Under the pieces are notes generated by a model. The model worked only from the letters and a program-made list of their open reading frames with translations, was not told the DNA's origin and made no database searches. The position numbers were made by a program, and so were the translations under genes. Shown piece by piece: positions 46,856-58,697 of a stretch of DNA of 64,000 nt. This stretch comes from Linnemannia elongata (Eukaryota > Mortierellomycota > Mortierellomycetes > Mortierellales > Mortierellaceae), in the NCBI GenBank assembly GCA_036320915.1, contig JAXBDG010000009.1:1178001-1242000 (forward strand). The letters are read 5' to 3'. Each line of letters begins with the position of its first letter. Positions within the stretch are counted from its first letter, which is position 1.

Positions 46856-49341
46856 CTACATATTATGCTGAGGCATCTGGGTGACATTGTTGACGCGGAA
46901 CCAAGCGTTGTTCATCACACCTCTGTAGTTCCAGATAGGGAACTCTGGCTGCATATTACCACTCGAATCATCTGTTAAGAAAAACCCCCCAAAAAAGGGA
47001 GAAGCAGAGAGAGAAACAATGGTCAGTAATTTTGGTTATATCCAAACACATGAGCAAATGACACACGAGAAAGAGAGGTAAAGAACTTACAGGCACGGAC
47101 GACAAGTTCTGAGGTCGTCAGGATCTTTGGGACCTTCTTCTCCCAAAGCGCCCAGGCCCAAAACATTCCACTAATCTTATCAGGCGTCTGCTCAATCTTG
47201 TCGACGGGCTCCCAGGTCTTGCCACCGTCGACGGACAGCTCGACGCGGTAGATGGCGCGTCCGCCGCCCGAGATGGCATAGCCCTTGACGGTCACTGGTT
47301 TCGGGCAAAGGATGACTTCTTTTTCCATGGGGGTGCAGATCACGCATTGGACGTTCATCTCTCCCAATGAGACGGTTGTGTCCCAGGCCGTGTCCACATT
47401 TGAAGAGTCGATCTGTTGCCATCCAGAATAAGAGGAGGAGAAGGGAAAAGAAGAGTTAGTGTTGTGCTTGTAAACAGTAGAAGTATCATTCGGGTCATTT
47501 TTGTAGTCGTTTGGGGGCAAAAAAATAAAAAAAGTTACCCATGGAGGAAGGATTTTGTAATCTCTGCGCTGGAAGAAGGAAGTCGACTCTTGGGGTTGGA
47601 CAAGGATCTTTTGCAGGAACTTTACAGACCGAGCACCAATGTATCCTGGAACAATCACTCGGAGTGGGAACCCGTGGTCTCGGGTCAATGGCTGGCCATT
47701 CATCTGCATAGATAGGACAACACAAGAGCACAAAGAAAGAGAGGGGGGAGGGGGAAGGATAACAGCCAACGTGTGGTGTGACAGAAAAGGAAAAAAACAT
47801 GTGAGTATAATGCAGCTTCACTTTTGCTTCCATTTCCAGTTGTTTGTCGGCAGAAATAAAGACAAATATGGGCGAGAGAGAGTAACTTTCTCCCTTACCT
47901 CGTAAGCAATAATGACATCTCCCAGTGGATCCCTATTTTCAAGAATCGTAAGCAAGGCACACCATGGTCGAAAGTAGAATTTGGTTAGTTACAAAGGCGG
48001 CAACCAAGGATAAACATGCTAATTGCATGAAAGCTAACAACATTGACGAGAGAGACGTACATTGCTTTCCGGAGGGGAATGGAGCTGCCGTAGCAAGCGT
48101 CTTCTTTGACATGGTCGTCGGCCTCGAAGGAGACATGGTAGTTGCGGATCATTTCGTTATGCAAATCCTCCGGTACGCCGGCAATGTCTTTGAGAATGTC
48201 GCATAGACGAGGGCCTGACCAAACAGCCTATTCGAAAACAGCATGCATTGATGTGCGTGTTAGTTCTTTGCTTGCTTTTTGATTTGGGATGAGTGAGTAC
48301 AAGAAGTACAAACGGGAAATGAGCTGCGAATAACACCAATCGGTTCAGAATGAGAGCCGTATAAGAAGAGAGATGAGAGGAGAGTAGGGAAGAACACACA
48401 AACAATAGCAATAATGAGAGACAGGGAGGAGGATAAAAAAGGGGAGTGCATAAGGGAGATGAGGGCAAAAGAAAAATAAGTCGGCCGTGACCTAAGGAAT
48501 AAGGTTATGTCGTCAGATGGCGACGACAAACAAACGCAACAAAAATACTCCCACCCATTTACAAACGAAGGAAAAGCGGAGGAAGGGAGAGGAAAGAACA
48601 GAGCCAGCCCTTGTTCTCTTTTTCCCATTCCCTTTACCTCTTTTGATTCTTATTCTTCTGCCTTTCTCTTTCCCTTCCTTCTCACTCTCCAAGAAACAAA
48701 CAATGAAGACTTACGTTGGAGATGGTGCCGGCCTTCCAGATGACGCCCTTGACCTCTTTGAGCTGAGCCAGTCCCTCGCGTCTGTTTCCGGCGCACTATT
48801 CAAGAGCACAGTTGACAAGAGAACGGCGTGAGTTGAATTGCCTGTAATGGTTGTGGCGTTGCGATGCAGCGCATGCTGAGTTTTTTTCCTCTCGCTCTCT
48901 CTCACTTTCGCTGTGTGTATCCATGACTGCTCCCTTGTGGAGAAACAAAAAAAAATAGCGGCCGTAGTGTGTTACCTGAAGAGATGCTGTAATGGTTGCT
49001 TTGGGCCATCGAGTCATAATGTCGTGCATGTTCAAAGCCTTCCACTCAACAGGCTGCGACTCATTCAGGGTTTGAACACCGATATAGACTTGATGATCCT
49101 CCAGACGGATGTCGGGGATGGGTCCATGGTTACGCTTGAAGAAGACGTCTGTGGGGGTGATCAGGCCGGCGTTGACGAGGAGGGGGAGATGGGGCTCTGC
49201 GTTGAATGGCTTGGGCGCGTGAACAAGGTAGTTGGAGAGGATTCGAGGAGGGTCTTGAGAATAGTCCAAGTCGCATAACTCTTTCTTCTCGTGGACCGGG
49301 GGTCTGACGCAGTCGTGTGTGGTGTTGTGTTGCGTGTTCAT
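46856..49341 (-). CDS. Sulfite oxidase (molybdopterin enzyme, no cytochrome b5 domain)
   Basis: Seven exons on the minus strand: 49341-48976, 48795-48715, 48227-48061, 47932-47899 (34 nt), 47703-47539, 47412-47091, 46971-46856. All junctions are GT-AG and in phase, giving 416 aa. The enzyme oxidises sulfite to sulfate. The molybdenum-ligand Cys is residue 123 in QCAGNRR, directly after the first intron. Conserved blocks are RNHGPIPDI, KEVKGVIWKAGTIS, VWSGPRLCDIL, GFPLRVIVPGYIGARSVKF, YKILPPW and the C-terminal dimerisation domain (GYAISGGGRAIYRVELSVDGG, PIWNYRGVMNNAWFRV). It lacks the N-terminal haem domain of animal SUOX and so resembles the plant-type, Mo-only form. The C-terminus HNM is not a peroxisomal PTS1. 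No mitochondrial presequence is evident; location is uncertain. Head-to-head with a Cbf1-like factor. Confidence 0.92.
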
Positions 49342-50656
49342 TTTTGTTATCGCCACTCTTTTGTTATGTTCGTGTGTATGTGTGTGTACCTGTTTGTGGA
49401 GTGTGGTGTTTGGTGTGTGAGAGTAAGAAGTGGAATGAAATGGAGCGGAGTGGGGACAAGTTGATGAAGATGATGGAGATGAGAGAAAAAAAAATGTGAA
49501 TAAGGTAGAGGACGAGGTTGTTTGCTGTGAATGAGAATGGGAGAGAAGAGAGGATAAAGAATAAGGCAAGGCAGCCTTTTTTTTTCTTCTTTTATATATA
49601 TAGTTGACTGACTGACTGGCCCATGGACACAAGACAGTACTGTACCTTGTTTTGGGCCGTGGGATACCTCCACCTATAGAATAATACCATAATCGATGGC
49701 TGCTCACAAGGTCGAATATGTAAGTGAAGTAAAGCTCCAATTGGGTTTATGGAGATATCCTCAGCAGATTTCTGCCAGTGTTCGTCATGATTTTTATGAT
49801 TACAATGCGTTTGATGCCGCTTGTCTTAAATGCCATCAAGCACAACCCAAGAGACATATAAATTCGACACAGGTGCAAAGAGTTGATGGTCCATGCAAAA
49901 TAGATATGCTTGTTGCAGTTTCGTAAATAAATCGAAGATTCTTTCATTAGAACAACTAACTATGCTCAGGGCTGTGGCTGTCTTGTACTGTACATTATAT
50001 GCCTCTAAACATGTTCACATCCTGGTCAAGAATGCTTAGCAGAGGACCAGGCGCGTCCTTTATGTTGTATATATGCTGTATGTTGTCCCCTCAACAAGAG
50101 CAGGCAAGGAAGACACACCAGGTAATTTAGCAGGCAGCAGCAGCAGTAGACATGGAGGCAAAAAGCAAGCTGAGGGCGAATTGTTGCAGTGAACACTGCC
50201 TTGGAGTGAACACTGCCCTGAGAAATCAAAAATGGACGAGACTACTGACCAATCAGAAAGAGAGCGCAGTGCATGCGATCAGCACCAACACAATCACGTT
50301 GACTCACGTTATCTTCTCGAGCGATCACGTTTTTTTATTCTCTTCTCTTTCTTTCTGTCCAGCAACAACCCACCCCAAAAAACTCAAGGTAAGTCTATTC
50401 TCTCAAGACAGCCCAACACTACACCTACACCAGACCCCACCTCCATGCACAACCTCTTACACCTACTACTTCAGCAACACACACACTCACTGCTCCAGGA
50501 GTGACAATCTTTCTCCCTCCAACGCGTGTGTGTTGCAATGGCTGAGCTGACTCGTTGAACTAACCAAAAAAAAAAAAAAGCCATTGCCACCACTCTGAAC
50601 AGAACAAACCATTCTCCTTCTCGTGCCATTTGACCAACATCATCCAGTCGACAACA
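49342..50656. promoter_or_regulatory. Shared upstream region, sulfite oxidase / Cbf1-like bHLH
   Basis: A 1.3-kb divergent gap. A TATATATATAAAA element on the minus strand (49590-49602) lies about 250 bp before the sulfite oxidase ATG. Three TCACGTT elements (50294-50300, 50304-50310, 50325-50331) sit within 40 bp, about 330-360 bp before the bHLH ATG. They contain the TCACG(T) half of the Cbf1 site but are not complete CACGTG boxes. A 76-codon frame at 49696-49926 has no recognisable features. Confidence 0.45.
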
Positions 50657-52031
50657 ATGGAGAACAACCAAGACGTCCAAGAAGTTTTGAACACTCTGGT
50701 AAGTTCCTGAAGGAGAAGGAGTCTGTTGAAGTTGACAGAGAAGCAACAAAAAAAAAGGGAATGAGTAGAAGAAGGGTGCCTGACTCTCTCAAAACACTCA
50801 AGAAGCGAAGAAAGAAGGACGGAAGGACTGCTTTCAAATGGAGGGACACGGTCCAATTGGTCCCAACACCCTCACTACCTTTGACTTTTCGATGCTGAGT
50901 CGTTGAGCTCAACGGCCGTATTAACACTGAATGTACCCATACTTGCAACTGACAGCCAACAATAACGCTAACAACAACGCTCTTTTGTGTACCTTCAACG
51001 ATGACAGTCAAACTCTATCTCAGCAAACGAGTCCTTTGCAACATCAAACGAGTCCTTTGCAGCATCGATTGCCAAGGCTGCCTCGGCAGTGGTGGCCATG
51101 GAATCCACGCACTATGCCGAGCAACAGCAGAAGGATCATGAGCAGCTCCAGCGTATTGCCGCACAGCACCAGCAGGAGGTCCAGCAAGAACATCAACAAC
51201 AACAGGAGCAACAACTAAAGGAAGAACAGCAACAGCAACAGGACCAACAGGACCAGCAGCAGCAGCAACAGCAACCACAGCCTCAGGTTCTGCCACCCCA
51301 AGAGCAAGACCCGACGACTGCTGTACTGCAGGCAGCAGCTCTGCAGGATGAGCAGCATCAGCAGGTGTTGCAGCACATTGCCACTGCCGCCGCGGAGGCA
51401 GGGAGCACACTTGCCACTGTCCCCATCACAGCAAGGTAAATATCCTCTTTTACTATTATCATGCGTGTTCACTTTCTTTGATAAAGCAGCATAGAGAAGG
51501 AAGGGGCTCTGATGATAAGCAAATTTTATATTGACTTCTTTGCACGTGTCGTTCTATTGGCCCTCTCTTCCTTTCTCGTTCTCTCTTTATCATCCACCCT
51601 GCACACATATACGTCGCAGCCCTCAACCTCCGGCCAAGGCTGCTGTAGGTTCAGCGGAATGGCACAAGATTCGTCGAGACAACCACAAGGAGGTCGAACG
51701 TCGGCGTCGGGAGACCATCAACGAAGGCATTAACGGCCTCGCCAAAATGGTCCCCAACTGCGACAAGAACAAGGGCTCGATTCTCAAGGAGGCCGTCAAG
51801 TACATCCAGTCGGTCCTTGTAGAGAACGAGCGTCTGACTGGCGAGATTGCAGTTGCGACGACGGCAAAGTACGAGATTGAAAAGTACCTGATGGAGAAGA
51901 GCGTGGCCGAGGCAACTATTCACTCGCTCAATGTTCAGTACGAGCAGCTGAAGAGGGACTACGAGGAGCTGCGCCAAAAGATGGACGAGGCAGAAGGAGG
52001 CCCATCGACCAAGAAGCAACGCACGGAGTAA
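50657..52031 (+). CDS. CBF1: Cbf1-like bHLH transcription factor
   Basis: Exons are 50657-50698, 51008-51435 and 51620-52031, giving 293 aa. The first exon encodes only 14 residues (MENNQDVQEVLNTL). Residues about 70-115 are Gln-rich, a likely activation or low-complexity region. The basic region HKIRRDNHKEVERRRR (172-187) has the H-E-R residues of class B bHLH proteins that bind CACGTG, and matches yeast Cbf1 closely (HKEVERRRREN). The helix-loop-helix (about 188-226) reads ETINEGINGLAKMVP and KGSILKEAVKYIQSV. A coiled coil follows (about 227-280), then a basic C-terminus KKQRTE. Cbf1 acts at centromeres and at sulfur-metabolism promoters in yeast; the role here is inferred. The assignment of exon 1 and the 309-bp intron is less certain than the rest. 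Confidence 0.85.
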
Positions 52032-52600
52032 AACACTATCAGACCCATTGCATAAACTCTCTTCTATATACAATTCCATCCCACAACAAATACTTTCACT
52101 CGATACCTTACTCTGTTGACCAAGTCTAGCGTGGGCACCATGTCTCCCCACTCATGAAAATACATACCAAAAACAACAGATATGGTAACATGGAGTAGAA
52201 ACATTTATTCTGTTTCGCTTCTGCCATTGCAGTTCAGCATTAATGTAATATGGCAGGACCCGCAGAAAAACGAGGGCACGAGGCCATTCATATCTCGACT
52301 GTCCATGGATGAATTGGTTGACCGTTGCTGTTGACCATAGTCATAGTATGTACTGTACGGTTGTGCTCTCAGTCCTCTTCCAATTCAACGTCCTGCCCTT
52401 TTATACTCAGCCGACCATTTCTTTTAGTTTTTGTTCCCTGAACTTCTTCCTTTCCTATTCCTCCTTCCCTCACCCATTCATTCATCCCTCACTCATCCTT
52501 CTACTCTTCCTCCCTTCCATCATCTTTCGACCTCCTTCATCGCCACTCATTCACTCAACAAGAGGTCATTCTCCTTCGTACCCCCCACCCACACTCGAGG
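52032..52600. other. Gap between bHLH gene and mannosyltransferase
   Basis: It holds the bHLH 3' flank and a pyrimidine-rich 5' flank (about 52430-52580) of the mannosyltransferase. No gene is seen. Confidence 0.5.
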
Positions 52601-54649
52601 ATGATCTCACTACCGCGGTTCGCCAAGCTGACCTTTGGCTTTCTCATCATCTTCTGCATCTTTGCCTTCACTTTCCAGCTCCAGCCCTCCCTCTCTCGCA
52701 ACAGTCGGGGTACACAGGACGACAGCGACCAGTATGATCGTGTACTTTTCCCTGTAGAGAGGGCTCGTCCTTCAACTCCCCTCTTCAAGGTATTTAGGAT
52801 GCCTTCTTGCTCGCCTTCTTTCACAGCCCAACCAAGAACCTAAACAAAGTGACAGGCCGTTCAAATGCCGTCGCTGTTGTTCACCAATTGATAGTGACAC
52901 AATCATGCCAGCATCTTTAGTGAGGGAAAGAGAACAAATGGGAGCTATCGTATCATGCGTCCATGGGAGAAATTACACTAACGGTCTAGATCTTATTGTG
53001 TTGGCTATTTTTTAGGTCCCAGACAACCTCCATCTCACTCATGACGTGGCAATCCCCCAGAACATCCCACCATGGACACAGGAGGATACAGACATGCTCG
53101 ACACCACCATTGGATTCGATATGAAGACAGCGCTGCTCAAGGAAGAGTATGGAAGGCACGAGACGGTCGTTAGCGCCGATAAGCTCAACTTTCCAGAGCT
53201 GGCGCGCGCTGAAAAGTTGTACAAGTCTCTCTGGAACCACGTCCAACCCATCTACCAAAAGCTTGCAGGACGCAACGATAGGGATAAAGAAAAGGAGTTG
53301 CTCCAGCTGGCCAAGACTCATCCCGAGATTGATTTCTTCTTGCGACTGGAGAGGCGTCTGTTCCCCTGGGTCCAGTATGCCCGTCGTTCGTCATTCTCGC
53401 TCCACAGCACCTTCAAGGGCCGTGGGTTGGTCTTTTGTGCAGGCAACGGTCAGTTCGAGTTCGTGGTGACCTCTATCCAGGCGATTCGTAGTCGCTTGAA
53501 GTCCACTCTCCCGATCCAGATTTTCCATATGGGCGATGGCGACATGTCCCCTGCTCGTCAGGACTATCTTCGTCAGATGGCAGCCGATATTGAAATCATT
53601 GATGTGACAAACATTCTGGACAACGACTATATGCGCCTTGGTGGATGGTCAATCAAGCCTTTTGCCATGCTGGCTTCCTCTTTTGAGGAAGTCATGTTTG
53701 TCGATGCTGATGCTTACTTTTTGCAGGTAAGAGAGATCATGCGGATTTAATTGCAGGCGTACTTATAGCTGCATTTGTTTTCAACACTGACTGAGTAAGC
53801 ACTCATTCATTGACGATGAACATGAAATAGGACCCAGCGGTGCTCTTCCAGGATCCAGGATATTTGGCGACAGGGGCGTTGTTCTTTTACGACAGGACAT
53901 TGTTCGCAGGCTGGACTGATGGACCCAACTGGCTGAAAGCGAACATACCTATCGTCTCTTCATTCTCCCGCATCTCGCGCATGTTCAGAACGAAGACGGC
54001 TCACGAACAAGAGTCAGGAGTGGTCCTCATCAACAAGAGGACACGATTCTTGGGCTTAATGGGCACATGCAAGATGAACGGCAAGTGGGAACGCGACCTT
54101 GTCAGCTATAAGATGTTCCACGGCGACAAGGAGACGTTCTGGATTGGATTCGAGATGGTCCAGGAGCCCTATGTCTTCATGCGCAACTACGGAGGCGTCA
54201 TTGGAGAGCTCCGTCCCGACAACCAAAAGTCTGTGTGCGGAGCACAGTTGCATCAGGATTACCGCGGTCGCCCCCTGTGGTGGAATGGTGGACTTTACCG
54301 CAATAAGAACGCTGGCGTGTACCGGTACCTTCAGTTCGACTACTGGATGACTGGAGGAGGAGACCAGAAGCATCGCGAGAGGGACACCGAGGATCCTGTG
54401 GTTTTACAGGAGATTCTGAACGAGATGGGATTGTCTTCCAAGGATCAGATTCCCAAGGAGCCCAAGGACGCAAGCTGGGACTTTGACGAGAGTTGTCTGG
54501 TAGGCGCCCAAGTCAATATGCTCACGCAGCGGGAAAAGACGCTTGCCAATGGGTTTGTCGGCATTGACAAGGTCGCGCGCGAGGACAGCCGCAGGATCGG
54601 TGCTGGCGAGGAGGTCGACCCTAGGGGCCATAACTGGGAGACTGTCTAG
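52601..54649 (+). CDS. Alpha-mannosyltransferase, MNN1/GT71 family
   Basis: Exons are 52601-52789, 53016-53726 and 53831-54649, all phase 0, giving 572 aa. It is a type II Golgi membrane protein: short cytosolic MISLPRFAK, transmembrane anchor LTFGFLIIFCIFAFTFQ (about 10-26), then a stem and lumenal domain. The GT71 domain has GRGLVFCAGNGQFEFV, IQIFHMGDGD, the metal-binding DxD in FVDADAYF (Asp293/Asp295), SGVVLINKR and FWIGFEMV. Family members add alpha-1,3-linked (or related) mannose to N- or O-glycans in the Golgi; the exact linkage cannot be read from sequence. The C-terminal about 100 residues are polar. It lies between the two esterase pairs and may glycosylate secreted proteins generally; no specific link is shown. 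Confidence 0.9.
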
Positions 54650-55376
54650 AGACTATGTGCAGGCGCGCAGTCACTGCGTTGTTCGAGTTTTATTTTTATT
54701 TCTGCGACGACTGTTTTGATATTCCTAAAAACAACTACAATTGCCGAACTGCCACCCTTCATGTAACATAGTTAGATTCGATATTCGCAGCGAACATAAA
54801 AAAAGGGGGATGATTGGCAAAGTAATGAGCGGGCTATGTTTGTGCGGCCTTTTTTTCACTTGTTTTTGATCCTGCCACTGCTTGCCAGACTTAGCATGTC
54901 ATATCAAGTTTACCCGTGCACTGCACCACCGAAGTGAACTAAAGAAGGGGGATTGATCTAGTGGTGGGGCTGAAGCTGAAGGACAGAGGGAGGGAGGAGG
55001 GAATAAGGCATGATACTAGGCAAAAGCCCATGCACCCAGCCAACCAACCAGCCAGCTGTATCTCCACAGCCTGCCTTGTCGGAATGGACGCATAATTGGC
55101 ACATTTTCTAACACACGGCGCGTTCCCTTTCTTCGTTCACACCAACGCAATCAACGCATGCTCGTCGCTGCGGTTTTTTTCAAATTAAAAAGCTGAGACA
55201 TCCCCGTCTTTATTTTTTCACACAAACCAGGTTCACTTCTCAACAGACAAAACAAATAAAACAACAACAAACAAGAACCTTTACTTGCCCACTCTAAGCC
55301 TGTGTTCCCTTCTCACTCACACTCAATTCTCATGAAGCTACAAGAGAAGCAACCGCATAACAAGAACCAAAAGACG
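54650..55376. other. Gap before esterase 3
   Basis: Mannosyltransferase 3' flank and esterase 3 upstream region. A short in-frame upstream ATG (55332) precedes the chosen start of esterase 3. No TATA box is clear; no gene is seen. Confidence 0.45.
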
Positions 55377-57911
55377 ATGACACTCATCATCACAAAGGCC
55401 ATTTTAGTCGCTTCCTGCCTGGCCGCCGCTGCATCCGCCTCGCCTCTCCTCCGTCGCCAGTCGTCTCAAGGGTCCAGTCTTGTCCAAGATGCGCCTTTGG
55501 CCGGTGATCTGGCGGGGGTCCATCTCTTGCTCAACAACGACCTTGACTCCAATACGCCCAAGCATCCTGTCATCTTTCTCGCAGAGGCTAGGAGTTACAA
55601 GGATAGTCGACATGTCTGTGACACCCTGGGTGAAGGTAGTACTCTTCTTGGACATTTTCAAAAGTACCCGCTTTGACCCTTTTGAAGGAGATGTTAACCA
55701 ATTATCGCGGGATCGATATCATATTGTATGTCCTTTAGATTTGGTCAACTCTGGGAACCTTGGATTCGCAAAGGACTTACTGGACATCACGCCTATCGCT
55801 GCCAACGATCTCAAGAAGGTGACGAGGCTCTGGGTCAAGAACGCCGACACTTCCTCCTCTTCTTGTACAGCATTCGACCGCAAGTCGGGTGATACAGTCC
55901 AACTCCCCTGCAGCACACACTTGCCCGCCCTCTGCGCCAACACCCTCCCCCGCTCCCAGATCGGCCCCGACATCCATACCGATAAGACGAATCAGATCAA
56001 GGTCCGCACCCCCCATGCCGGCACCTATCAGGGATACCATGACCAGAACCAGTTCCGGTTCTTGGGGATCAAATATGCCCAGCCCCCTGTTGGTCGACTC
56101 CGGTTCTTGCCTCCTCAGCGGATGAAGGCAGGTGATGCGGACAAGGCGAAGGATGCGACCAAGTATGGGTTCGTGTGTATGCAGGGTGCGTATGAGGGGG
56201 ATGCGAAACCTAACGCGACCTATGTGTTGTATTCGCTGGGCGCTCCCGAAAATGAGGATTGTCTGCACCTCAATGTCTTTACGCCGACTTTGCCGAGCAA
56301 ACAAGAGAAGAAGGGGTTGCCGGTGATGGTGTATGTTCATGGTGGAGGGTTCACGTCGTTCTCAGGGTCTTCTCCTGTGTTTGAGCCTGGTAACCTTGTC
56401 TCGCGAGGCGGTGTCGTCGTTGTTACACTCAGTAAGCTCTTGTTCTATATTTTATTTTTTGCATCAGGTTTGAGCGTTTTGTTGATATCTTATGGCGATT
56501 ACTTACCATTTTGTACACTTACGTCCCTACACTCCCGTAGATTACAGACTGGGCATCTTTGGCTTCTTTGAGAGTCCACCTTCGATCCCTCATTCCAAGG
56601 CCACGGGCAACCTTGCTATCCGAGACCAGATCGCAGCACTGCAGTGGGTTCAGGATAACATTGTCGCTTTTGGAGGTGATCCAGACCAGGTCACCATCTT
56701 TGGTGAGAGTGCGGGTGGATACTCGATGCGCGCGCTTCTCTCTGTTCCCGCTGCGTTTGGGTTGTACAGGAATGTTATTTCTCAATCGGACCTGCTTGGC
56801 ATGTAAGTACGATCTGGCCTTTTGGTGCACTGAAAAGAAAGGAGACGTCCATTCAGGTGGAAGAACAATTAGAGTTGCTGACACGCACATATTTTTCTTC
56901 GTCGCTTTTTTTAGTCCGTTCTCTAGCCCAAAGATCGCCGGACAGATTGGTGCAGGATTGCTAAAGTATCTCGGCTGCTCGCCCTCCGACTTGGCCTGCG
57001 CACAGAGCAAGACCGCCGACCAGGTCCGGAATGTAGAACACAACGCCACCATGGATGTCGTCTTAGCTGACGGAAATGAATGGCTAATGACCGCCGGAGG
57101 AGTGTACCGACCCACCATCGACGGCGACTTTTTCCCAGGCGATTTTGCAGATCTGGTCAGGACCGGCCGCTATAACCGCAAGGCGAATATCCTTTGGGGC
57201 ACGACTCGGGATGAGGCGGCGGCGTTCTTGCCCTATGTCTTCCCGGAACCCATCCCACTTGACGAGAAGGATAAGGCTTTGGCGGGTTACTTGCTGGAGG
57301 ACCGCACCAAGAAGCTCTTCACCTCTCCCGCCTACGCGCTCAACAGATCCGACAACGACACGATCCGGAGCGAGCTCTCGGTTGCGATCACGGACTTGCT
57401 TTGGGCGTGCGCGGTTCAGAGGATGAGTCGAGGCACGGCAAGTCAGCATTCGAAAGTCTACACCTACAGGATGGACCACGGCCGCGACATCTACTCGACA
57501 TTCGGCGAACCATTTCCCCCATTCTGTCGCGGACGCGTCTGCCACGCCGACGATGTGATACCTTCATTCGGATCCGGGGATGTAAAAGATGGTACTGTCC
57601 AGACTGGCTCTGATGCTCGCTTCTCGAGGCAGGTGATCGATCGGTTCGTTACATTCGCCAAGACCGGCAACCCTAACCCGAAGAAGAAGGATAGTGGGTT
57701 GTTGGGGCTTGCGGAGAGGAATGCGGATGTGACGAGTGTACAGTGGCCCGAGTATGTGGATGGAGAGGATAGAGTGTTTGTGTTTGAGGAGACTACGGGG
57801 CGGGTTGAGGTTGGGAAGGATACGGAGCGATGTCAGTGGATTGAGAAGAATGTCCACTATGATTATCAGGTCCATGCGCCTAATGGCAAGTTTGTGCCTA
57901 TCTTCCCTTAG
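55377..57911 (+). CDS. Secreted type-B carboxylesterase 3 with N-terminal lectin-like module
   Basis: Exons are 55377-55635, 55739-56431, 56541-56802 and 56915-57911, giving 736 aa. The start at 55377 places a signal peptide ([19 protein letters not shown]) at the N-terminus and makes exon 1 259 nt, as in esterases 1 and 2; an in-frame ATG at 55332 would bury it. A dibasic RR (PLLRRQ) follows. The module cysteines are [29 protein letters not shown] and LPALCANT. The esterase domain has [26 protein letters not shown], Ser374 in GESAGG, RDEAA and VCHADD. Introns within the esterase domain (after VVVTL and SDLLGM) differ from those of esterases 1 and 2 but match esterase 4. The substrate is unknown. 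Confidence 0.9.
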
Positions 57912-58185
57912 ATAGGTTTATGTTTGGCATATTATTTTTTATTATCTATCCTTGTATAAAGTTCCTTATTAATTCTGCATGAACGCGACGATGACAGTGA
58001 CGTTGAGGATGAGAATTGGCATAAGTATGACATAACAAGGACGGACGAAAGATGGGTGTGCCTGGGCATAGGATGGCCAGTCGAACTGAGTCTAGATGTG
58101 TTGTTACCCTTTCTTCTTTTTTTTTGTTCGCCTCCAGTCAATAGTTTGCATGAAGTTCCCTTCCTCAACTTTTCAATCCTTCGCT

Positions 58186-58214
58186 CCACCACCACCACCA
58201 CCACCACCACCACC
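58186..58214 (+). repeat. CCA trinucleotide microsatellite
   Basis: About nine tandem CCA units in the esterase 3-4 gap. Confidence 0.85.
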
Positions 58215-58340
58215 TCAATTGATCATTCACGCTCTTGCAGGTAGGTCAATTCAGATTTCCTTGACATGTGCATGCGATTGTCTGTATGCCTGCGGTTCTA
58301 AATTATTATGCGATAGTTGTTGTGCGCGTAGTACGATCTT

Positions 58341-58471
58341 CAAAATCTCGGAGATATAGTTTCTCTTCAAGTCGGCCAAGTGGCATGCTTTTGCTATTTG
58401 ACAAAAAAAAAGAATAGCAAAAGCAAGCCGCTTTGGCCGACTTGAAGAGAAAATATATCTCCGAGATTTTG
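58341..58471. repeat. Near-perfect 58-bp inverted repeat (hairpin)
   Basis: The left arm 58341-58398 and right arm 58413-58471 are reverse complements with about four differences, one of them a 1-nt indel. A 14-nt A-rich spacer (tgacaaaaaaaaag) separates them. The arms begin with caaaatctcggagatata and contain gtcggccaag. No coding capacity and no obvious target-site duplication. It lies 227 bp before the esterase 4 ATG. Confidence 0.92.
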
Positions 58472-58697
58472 GTGGCGTTCAACGCACTTTTCCATCACCT
58501 CTGCATCATGCACTCTTTTCTGGCGCCTACTCTGAAACACGAAGTTGTGCAAGGAAAAAAAAAATTGGTTTCTCGTTTGACGCTCACCTCCTCATTATTC
58601 ACCCCCCCACTCTCATCATCCTACATTTCAACTCTTTGTCTCCTCCCACACCTCTGCTGTCGGGATCATCTCCACACAAATACATAAAGAATTCATC

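Larger units (their letters stand above)
57912..58697. other. Gap between esterases 3 and 4
   Basis: It contains a CCA trinucleotide repeat (58186-58214) and the large inverted repeat described separately. The last 130 bp are the esterase 4 leader. No gene is seen. Confidence 0.55.

Noticed and set aside
49696..49926. 76-codon plus-strand ATG frame between sulfite oxidase and bHLH
   Set aside because: Short, AT-rich codons, no domain or conserved motif.
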